A stretch of 13,044 nucleotides of DNA. Source: an uncultured Collinsella sp. GTDB taxonomy: Bacteria > Actinomycetota > Coriobacteriia > Coriobacteriales > Coriobacteriaceae. Under the pieces are notes generated by a model. That model was not told the origin of the DNA and ran no database searches. It saw only the letters and a program-made list of their open reading frames with translations. Made by a program: the position numbers and the translations under genes. Below, piece after piece: positions 8,901 through 13,044 of the stretch. The stretch covers positions 1 to 13,044 of the forward strand of contig URTB01000024.1 of NCBI GenBank assembly GCA_900550595.1, in the 5' to 3' direction. Position 1 is the first letter of the stretch; every line of letters begins with the position of its first letter.

Positions 8901-9024
8901 TGCCGGCGTCGACGGTCCACGTTTGGCGTGCGCTCACACCGAGGACGATCTGCCGTACAACGTCAATCCGACAAATATCGCCACGGTGTCCGAGGTCGTG
9001 ACCGAGGTCATTCGTCGTTCGTAG
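5938..9024 (+). CDS. Membrane-embedded M28-like (pseudo)peptidase with giant disordered insert
   Basis: This 1028-residue protein is built on an M28 zinc aminopeptidase fold that is split apart. A soluble N-terminus (1-55) is followed by a transmembrane hairpin (about 56-98). Next come the zinc motif strand VVVVAHYDSP (H138, D140), a second hairpin (about 158-210) and GSVCNKSSVAAML (222-232). About 630 residues of Ala/Pro/Glu/Asp-rich, probably disordered sequence follow, including a charged helix (about 505-556) and a basic patch RGLGGLFGRKKK near 808-820. The fold then resumes with IWFVATGASDCDG (S896, D897), FINLESIGAG (E923), TDAYAALEASRRA and AHTEDD (H1000). By alignment in my head, the bridging zinc Asp is Cys222 and the catalytic Glu of the usual Glu-Glu pair is Ser896, so ordinary peptidase activity is doubtful. 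There is no signal peptide, and positive charges between the hairpins suggest the fold faces the cytoplasm. It leads a two-gene operon. The family call is fairly firm; the function is unknown. Confidence 0.75.
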   Translation: MANTQNYINHLLQNTGITPACSEEERLAAEDIAQIFRNHGFDPEVQEFNAPAPSRMAFAVTGILAFAGALLMGIGGGIGLVGTLLAIVGAVLYVLERTGHPVVSRLGKTGVSQNVIAYHKASGPLASPRNRPVVVVAHYDSPRAELLAREPYAPYRALIAKLLPIATIAPAAIAVLRILPLPGALKVLLWIVAILASLVALANAANIISNRFVLPYTSGSVCNKSSVAAMLGVMDNVAPYQGENEFPDDIPFDTYFGEQKRRAEEMARAAAEYAAAQQQNDYGNTIEYEEPAYTEDEYGQPIAPEGEQGEAFDEQIDGFEGASADETLIGVIAPESQVQDIPAEEPVADESTAESAEEPAAAEQAEPEPKLYRNAAGNIRFGSDAIRALGMLPESCTLDYEEGEEPTFEPAPQPDPVVAAQPDEANAIETEADAETAIDSAAGLDVMAPAPAPEELDNTEDDYDAYPQRVSYESDTDFSAELPATTPHADIASAFSSIGASASHFFKGAFEKGKKLVDDFEEKRAAAREAAEREAAAQQQAAEAERERAAQEFDQNDAEQPVSVDVADATTSFEAPQPSPADVAGETATFETQQPVDSTVSFDATMTFEKQGTAIAEPLSAPVEDEPAAPDTVEDQSAAEQVAADSSEQEPEPVAPEAPQADESRPYSTQIFTMPAPSDPGATVANAAPSQAETVDALMAQISSQASPRPNMNVPDPASAPAPMPSASPLASVPDPSMPSMQQANVASRTSLFDLPDPSAQVNDPFATAQGPEPTSAPVVPPMPVTSDVQPLETISAPAAPAAKPQKRGLGGLFGRKKKNEQDSMSDWLGVEDDYDAKKSGRGIGSWDNFEDDDGWKGGATSSDGASAEDMLAAVASMGDDELLGHDIWFVATGASDCDGAGMKEFLAAHRDKLRGVFFINLESIGAGRLSVVTVEGEQQLLKGDRRIMNLVNKVCKSFHVDCGAFEMPYAKTDAYAALEASRRALTIAGVDGPRLACAHTEDDLPYNVNPTNIATVSEVVTEVIRRS
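7639..7767 (+). repeat. Four copies of a T-x-[S/T]-F-[E/D] peptide motif within the disordered insert
   Basis: Within 43 residues of the M28-like protein the motif occurs at residues 570-574 (TTSFE), 587-591 (TATFE), 599-603 (TVSFD) and 605-609 (TMTFE). Bases between copies differ, so the similarity is at the peptide level. The regular chemistry suggests a binding or phosphorylation motif, not low-complexity drift. Confidence 0.55.
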
Positions 9025-9045
9025 GTTGACCTATAAGGAGTCTGC

Positions 9046-9264
9046 GTGTTTTCGTACATCAAGCGCCACTGGCCCGTCTATCTCATCTTGGCCCTGATCG
9101 CCATTGCCCTTGGTTTTGGGGTTGCGTATATCGTGGGCGTTAAAGGCTCAACGCCTGAGTCCACGATTAGCGAAGAAGTGGAGCACGAGCAGAGTTTGGG
9201 AGCCGATGGCATCTCCGAGTCCGATCAAGCGCTCATCGACGGTGGGTCTGCATCTGAGGAATAG
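9046..9264 (+). CDS. Small single-pass membrane protein
   Basis: This 72-residue protein has a short basic N-terminus (MFSYIKRHWP), one hydrophobic helix at about 10-31 (VYLILALIAIALGFGVAYIVG), a VKGS boundary and an acidic, Ser-rich tail of about 38 residues. I do not recognise the family. It starts with GTG, preceded by a perfect AAGGAG at 9035-9040 with 5-base spacing, and begins 21 bases after the M28-like gene, so it is almost certainly the second gene of that operon. Basic residues before the helix suggest the N-terminus is inside and the acidic tail outside. It could be a partner or stabiliser of the large membrane protein; this is inferred from position only. The terminator follows within 20 bases of its stop. 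Confidence 0.75.
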   Translation: MFSYIKRHWPVYLILALIAIALGFGVAYIVGVKGSTPESTISEEVEHEQSLGADGISESDQALIDGGSASEE

Positions 9265-9281
9265 CCATTTCGCCACGAACG

Positions 9282-9320
9282 AAAAAGAGGCGAGCCGGGA
9301 GACGGGCTCGCCTCTTTTTT
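9282..9320. terminator. Bidirectional intrinsic terminator
   Basis: A perfect 15-base inverted repeat (9282-9296 and 9305-9319) with an 8-base loop GGGAGACG is GC-rich in the middle. It has A5 on the left and T6 on the right, so a U-tract follows the hairpin on either strand. It sits between the stop of the small membrane protein and the stop of the convergent adhesin gene and can serve both. Confidence 0.9.
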
Positions 9321-9326
9321 ATTACG

Positions 9327-12300
9327 TTAGTGACGTTTCGATGCCAGCTTTAGATGGGCAAACCAGATTGCCGCAGCGCCGGAGGTCATGAAGGCAGTGA
9401 GGCAGGCGGCGATGGGAAGAGAGCCCGTTGATGGTAAATCTTGCGGCATGGTGCATCGCTGGATGACGCGATCCTCGTCATGTGATTCAAGGTTGCTACC
9501 GCCGCCATTGCGACAGAGGTCAACGCGAGCGCTGTTGGCGAGTGCGGTCTGAGGCGTGTAAGACGACGCGGCCTGCATATGGATGACGGCACCGTGAATA
9601 TCCGAGTCAAGGACGGCGCTCACATCATCAAGGTCGTCATGTTCGTCTTTGAGGTCCTCGCGGGTCCAAGATTCTGCAGCGCCTCTTGTCGTGAAGTCGG
9701 CCGATACGGCCCCATACTCAAGACGAATGCCCGTGATGCCGGTGTCGTCCAAAAGAGCGAGCTCTTTTGCCTCGAGGGTGACTGATTCCGTTGTTGGAAT
9801 ATTTGCTTTCCAAAGATGCCAATCGTCGTAATCGACCATGCGCAAATCGTCACCTAGGAGCTTTTTGACCTCGTCCGTTTTGAGCCAGGGGTTGTCATGC
9901 CCGTCGCTGAGCGTTGCATTGGCCTGTTCGCCCGTATCGATACTTCCCACTGGAGACGTTCGGTACCACACGTTGCAAAGCCCGTCGATGTCCCCAGCCG
10001 CGACAGGGGTTTCGATGGCGATGAGCCTGGCAGTGCCGCCTTTGACGCATTCGAGATCGTCGGTGATGGTGAATTCATCAACCCAGGTATTCGACTCATT
10101 TTTAGCATCGAGCGTATAGGAGAAGGAACCGTTCGTATCGGATTGTGCCACGGCCCGGTTTTTGCCATCGCCGTTAGCGACGAGGCCCTTACCGATAGGG
10201 CGGGCGATCTCTTGCCGCTTGTCGACTCTGCCCTCGATCTCGATGGGTGTGTCCTTCATGGTTACCGTCTGCACTTCTCCTGTGGCCTTAATTTCAAACG
10301 TCATGTCTTCGGCAAGGTCGTAAGTGCGCGGGGACATCGCTTCGCGCAGGGTGTAGGTGCCGGGCAAAAGATGCTCGATGCGATGCGGTTTGTCGGAGGA
10401 GGTCCAAGCGTCAATTTCGGTTCCGTCGGCACCGTGGAGGGAGAGCCGAGCGCCATCCACTTCTTGTTTGCCGGTCAGATCGACTTTGGAGATGTCGATT
10501 TTGGTGTAGTCGTTAGAGATATCGAGGTGCGCTTTGACCGTGGGTGTTTCCTGGTCGGCATACGACAGCTCGACGGTGTGGGCGCTTTGGTCGAGCAGGT
10601 ATCCTTCGGGTGCCTGTACCTCAATAACCTCATAGGTGGCGGTTCCGCACCCCAGCGAAAGATGATTCGCGCACGCAAATCCCCGCTCGTCGGTCGTGAT
10701 GGTGGTGACGGTTTCACCGCCCAGGGCAACAATGCTGCCGTCGGGGCGCACGATATCGCCCGCGGCGCGGATATCAAAAACAGCGCCGGCAAGGGCGTGT
10801 CCGTCTACGGTATCGTTCTTAACGATCTCGATGCTTCCTGTTGCCGCGTCGTCGTAAAACGAGGCGACCGCGATGGGCGTTAAGTTCATGTCGGTGGGAA
10901 TCGTTATCTCCAGATCTTCTCCAACAAGATACGGTTCCTTGGCGGAAGTCTCTCGTATGTAATACGTGCCCGGGTTAAGCGATTCGGGCAGGGTGACGGC
11001 GCCGGTTTCATCGGTCGTAAAGGTATTCATAACGGTATGGGCGGGATGCCAAGATGTTTGCGAGATGGGCTCACGGTTGCCATTGAGCAGCTGAAAGGTG
11101 AACCCGACGCGTGGTACGGCGCTGCCGGTCTGAGCATCGCGCTTCACGATTTGAAGATGTGTCGACAGGGCGTGGTTGTCTACGATGTACTGAAGCTCTG
11201 CGCCGTCAGTGATCTGCTCTGCCGTGATAGTCCATTCCCCTGCCTGCTTAAAACCGTCGGGCGCAGTGTCGACAACCTCACGAATGGTGTAGCCGGCACG
11301 GTCATACGGTATGGTTCCGCTGACGCCATCGGGGCGCTCTCCTGCGCCAAACCATGCTCCAGCCTGGTCTTTGGTCGATGCGAAGCCGTAGATATTGGTG
11401 GTCAGCGTTCCAACAACCTGCTGCGAAGTGTTGCTTACCACTTCAAAGGCCACGCCTTCCGCCGGCTGCTCTATACCAGACCCATCGCTATTGCCGTAGT
11501 CCTTGAACTTTGAAATCTCGAGGTCAAAAGCGATGGGGATGTTGGGGGTGCGACGCTCGAGCTCAACGACGCCCGCGTCTCCGGGCTGGTCGGCACCGAT
11601 GGTGTAGCTCCAGGTTTCATCGGAGGGAAGATAGCCCTCGGGAGCTCTCGACTCATAGACGGTAAAGGTGCCCAGGGGGATGTCGGTAAGTGTTGCCCGG
11701 CCGTCCTCATCCGTCGTGAGGGTGCGCGTCCAGCCCGGGGTAGACTGTGAGACGCAGGTGAACTCAGCGCCGGCAAGTGACGCGCCGACTTGAGGACCTG
11801 CCCCAGTCGCGGCATCGACCTTTGCGATGCGCAGGGTAATGGTACCGGGCTGCTCATCGATGACGACATTTCCGCCGCCATTGCCGGTGGAAAAGGCGAT
11901 GCGGTCACTCCTGGGGATATAACCCGCCGGAGCTTTGGTTTCGACCAGATAATATGCCGTGTTGGGCAAAAGTGTCGCCTGTGCGCGACCGCTGCTGTCC
12001 ATCTGGATGCTGCCGACACGCTTGTCGCCGGCGCTCTCATAGATGTCGAACATCGCTCCGTCGAGCCTGTAGGTATCGTTTTCGCTCGTGATGGCGGCGT
12101 TGGCTGACTGTTTTTGGAAGGATGCGGAGACGGCTGGGAGCACGTAGAGCATGTCTTGACGCTTGCTGTCGCCCGACACAGTTCCCAAATAGCGCCGCGC
12201 GCGATGCGGTGCGGCTTTAATCCTTCCCGACTTGGCGCTGTCGTGGAGCCAGCGCGCTGCGGCAACGACCTCATTGTCGCCGGAAAAGTTTCCGCTCTTT

Positions 12301-12758
12301 GTGACGCCCTGGGCGGTTGTATATGAGAATGATCCGTCGGTATGGGTGGTGCCGTTGAGCATCCAGACGGCAAGTTGGGTTGCGGCGCGTGCTCGATCGG
12401 GGGACAGGTTATGCCCGCCAAAGGATGTGGCGGTGGGGTAGCCATGGCAGATGATGGCCGCGAATTCGTCTTCGAGCCATACCCAGCCCTGATTGTAGGT
12501 GAGCCAGGGTCCGCCCGGTGTGCTGGGGCCAAATCGGTCCTGGTTCATACAGTAGGCAGTCGAAGAATCCTGTGCCTCGTATTTGCCAACTCCAAAAGGA
12601 CCGCATTCATTGCTGATAGTGCGGAATCCGAGCGATTCGTAACCGTCGACGGCGAGCGCGGCATCCGGTGTCATGCAGCCTAAAAGTAAAAAGAGGACTA
12701 GGAGCAGCGGACCTGTTGCGATTGCGCTGTGGACAGAGTGCGTGGGTGCGTTGGACAT
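9327..12758 (-). CDS. LPXTG-anchored thioester adhesin with six CnaB/SpaA-type domains
   Basis: This 1143-residue surface protein is predicted to be exported, bound to peptidoglycan by sortase and able to attach covalently to a host or other surface molecule. The signal peptide hydrophobic core is 18-27 with probable cleavage after ALA36. A thioester (TQXA) domain spans about 45-205: C70 in AYCMNQ and Q128 in TQLAVW would form the internal thioester. Six CnaB/SpaA domains follow, each with the Lys and Glu expected to form an isopeptide bond: K216/E273, K313/E369, K417/E494, K539/E603, K647/E713 and K758/E806. Most end in a motif like ETKAPAGY. A less clear domain (about 840-1105) contains the pattern SYTLDAKNESNTWVDEFTITD. 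LPSTG (1108-1112), a hydrophobic helix and the tail KLASKRH complete the sorting signal. The start has AAGGAG 5 bases upstream. The n-region of the signal peptide has no Lys or Arg, which is odd. The host ligand is unknown. Confidence 0.94.
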   Translation of the reverse strand: MSNAPTHSVHSAIATGPLLLVLFLLLGCMTPDAALAVDGYESLGFRTISNECGPFGVGKYEAQDSSTAYCMNQDRFGPSTPGGPWLTYNQGWVWLEDEFAAIICHGYPTATSFGGHNLSPDRARAATQLAVWMLNGTTHTDGSFSYTTAQGVTKSGNFSGDNEVVAAARWLHDSAKSGRIKAAPHRARRYLGTVSGDSKRQDMLYVLPAVSASFQKQSANAAITSENDTYRLDGAMFDIYESAGDKRVGSIQMDSSGRAQATLLPNTAYYLVETKAPAGYIPRSDRIAFSTGNGGGNVVIDEQPGTITLRIAKVDAATGAGPQVGASLAGAEFTCVSQSTPGWTRTLTTDEDGRATLTDIPLGTFTVYESRAPEGYLPSDETWSYTIGADQPGDAGVVELERRTPNIPIAFDLEISKFKDYGNSDGSGIEQPAEGVAFEVVSNTSQQVVGTLTTNIYGFASTKDQAGAWFGAGERPDGVSGTIPYDRAGYTIREVVDTAPDGFKQAGEWTITAEQITDGAELQYIVDNHALSTHLQIVKRDAQTGSAVPRVGFTFQLLNGNREPISQTSWHPAHTVMNTFTTDETGAVTLPESLNPGTYYIRETSAKEPYLVGEDLEITIPTDMNLTPIAVASFYDDAATGSIEIVKNDTVDGHALAGAVFDIRAAGDIVRPDGSIVALGGETVTTITTDERGFACANHLSLGCGTATYEVIEVQAPEGYLLDQSAHTVELSYADQETPTVKAHLDISNDYTKIDISKVDLTGKQEVDGARLSLHGADGTEIDAWTSSDKPHRIEHLLPGTYTLREAMSPRTYDLAEDMTFEIKATGEVQTVTMKDTPIEIEGRVDKRQEIARPIGKGLVANGDGKNRAVAQSDTNGSFSYTLDAKNESNTWVDEFTITDDLECVKGGTARLIAIETPVAAGDIDGLCNVWYRTSPVGSIDTGEQANATLSDGHDNPWLKTDEVKKLLGDDLRMVDYDDWHLWKANIPTTESVTLEAKELALLDDTGITGIRLEYGAVSADFTTRGAAESWTREDLKDEHDDLDDVSAVLDSDIHGAVIHMQAASSYTPQTALANSARVDLCRNGGGSNLESHDEDRVIQRCTMPQDLPSTGSLPIAACLTAFMTSGAAAIWFAHLKLASKRH

Positions 12759-12763
12759 GGCTG

Positions 12764-12769
12764 CTCCTT
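12764..12769 (-). promoter_or_regulatory. Ribosome binding site of the adhesin gene
   Basis: A perfect AAGGAG on the minus strand with 5-base spacing fixes the start at ATG 12758, even though the resulting signal peptide lacks the usual basic residues at its N-terminus. Confidence 0.85.
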
Positions 12770-12775
12770 ATCCCT

Positions 12776-12803
12776 CGTGCGTCGCACGGGGAGGCTGCGA
12801 CGC
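12776..12803 (-). promoter_or_regulatory. Two overlapping inverted repeats in the adhesin leader
   Basis: On the minus-strand transcript GCGTCGCA (12803-12796) can pair with TGCGACGC (12786-12779), giving an 8-base stem with a 9-base loop. Alternatively CGTGC and GCACG (within 12788-12776) can form a small hairpin around GAC. The two share bases and cannot form together. Both end within about 10 bases of the ribosome binding site. The pairing is seen in the sequence; a regulatory role is speculative. Confidence 0.35.
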
Positions 12804-13012
12804 GTAGGATGAGGCTACCCCCGAGGTTCATGCGGGTAAGTACCGGAGCCTGACCAAAAGCTTGCCCAATTCCTGACAAATTGAGCTCAAATACAACAAT
12901 CAAGCAAAAGTGCAGGTAGAAGATAGGGAGAACAGGAGGCCAAAGGTCCTCATCTCCACAATTGACGCGATTTTCAAACGAATCTCCACAGCTAAAACAA
13001 GCATCGCCACCC
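12804..13012. other. Intergenic region upstream of the adhesin gene
   Basis: This stretch is clearly more AT-rich than its surroundings beyond about 12850 and contains no open frame that looks like protein. It should hold the adhesin promoter on the minus strand, but I could not find a convincing -35/-10 pair. On that strand GTCAGG occurs twice about 22 bases apart (around 12872-12877 and 12850-12855), a possible direct-repeat binding site. Confidence 0.3.
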
Positions 13013-13042
13013 TTGTATCGAACAAGACAACCGCGTTATACT
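13013..13042 (+). promoter_or_regulatory. Candidate promoter pointing out of the right edge
   Basis: TTGTAT (13013-13018, 4 of 6 to TTGACA) and TATACT (13037-13042, 5 of 6 to TATAAT) are separated by 18 bases. This would drive a rightward gene beyond the window, divergent from the adhesin. Confidence 0.5.
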
Positions 13043-13044
13043 AG

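Noticed and set aside
6409..8937. 842-codon open frame on the minus strand opposite the M28-like gene
   Set aside because: Its translation is Arg/Gly/Leu-rich, without recognisable motifs. It arises because the sense codons of a GC-rich Ala/Glu/Pro-rich region rarely give stops on the opposite strand.
12660..12690. Lipobox-like LLGC at residues 25-28 of the adhesin, suggesting a lipoprotein
   Set aside because: The -2 residue is Leu, a poor fit. A good signal peptidase I site (ALA36) follows, and the C-terminal LPSTG signal shows wall anchoring.
12804..13012. Small genes or a non-coding RNA in the AT-richer right-hand intergenic stretch
   Set aside because: No open frame with a ribosome site and protein-like composition, and no hairpin followed by a T run that would mark an RNA gene end.

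Overview
The window is GC-rich and carries actinobacterial-style genes: a PafB/PafC-like pair of WYL regulators, a sortase-anchored thioester adhesin and a DinG helicase with a fused exonuclease. Together these suggest a gut-type Coriobacteriia, most like Collinsella. That placement is an inference from gene style, not from a search. I see no tRNA, rRNA, CRISPR array, insertion sequence or integrase. Three main genes and one small gene lie on +, three on -, and coding density is high.

Left part (1-3817, +): the 3' part of a D-alanine--D-alanine ligase gene (its first few codons lie outside the window) overlaps a 964-residue DinG-type Fe-S helicase with an N-terminal DEDDh exonuclease. The helicase stop codon shares a TTAA tetranucleotide with the stop of the next, convergent gene. 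Middle (3814-5740, -): two overlapping WYL-domain regulators in the order PafB-like then PafC-like. In mycobacteria the PafB/PafC pair controls a RecA/LexA-independent DNA-damage response, so its position tail-to-tail with a repair helicase is suggestive. No proteasome or Pup-ligase gene is visible here.

Centre-right (5741-9320, +): a divergent promoter region separates the regulators from a two-gene operon. Its first gene encodes a 1028-residue membrane protein that looks like an M28 zinc peptidase with a transmembrane hairpin and a disordered insert of about 630 residues inside the fold, and with key active-site residues changed. The second gene encodes a 72-residue single-pass membrane protein. 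A strong bidirectional hairpin terminator closes the operon. This operon is the best candidate for something undescribed.

Right part (9327-12758, -): a 1143-residue cell-wall adhesin with a signal peptide, a Cys-Gln thioester domain, six CnaB/SpaA-type isopeptide domains, a less clear C-terminal domain and an LPSTG sortase signal. Its leader holds two overlapping inverted repeats. The remaining 286 bases to the right edge hold no convincing gene but end in a promoter-like sequence pointing out of the window.
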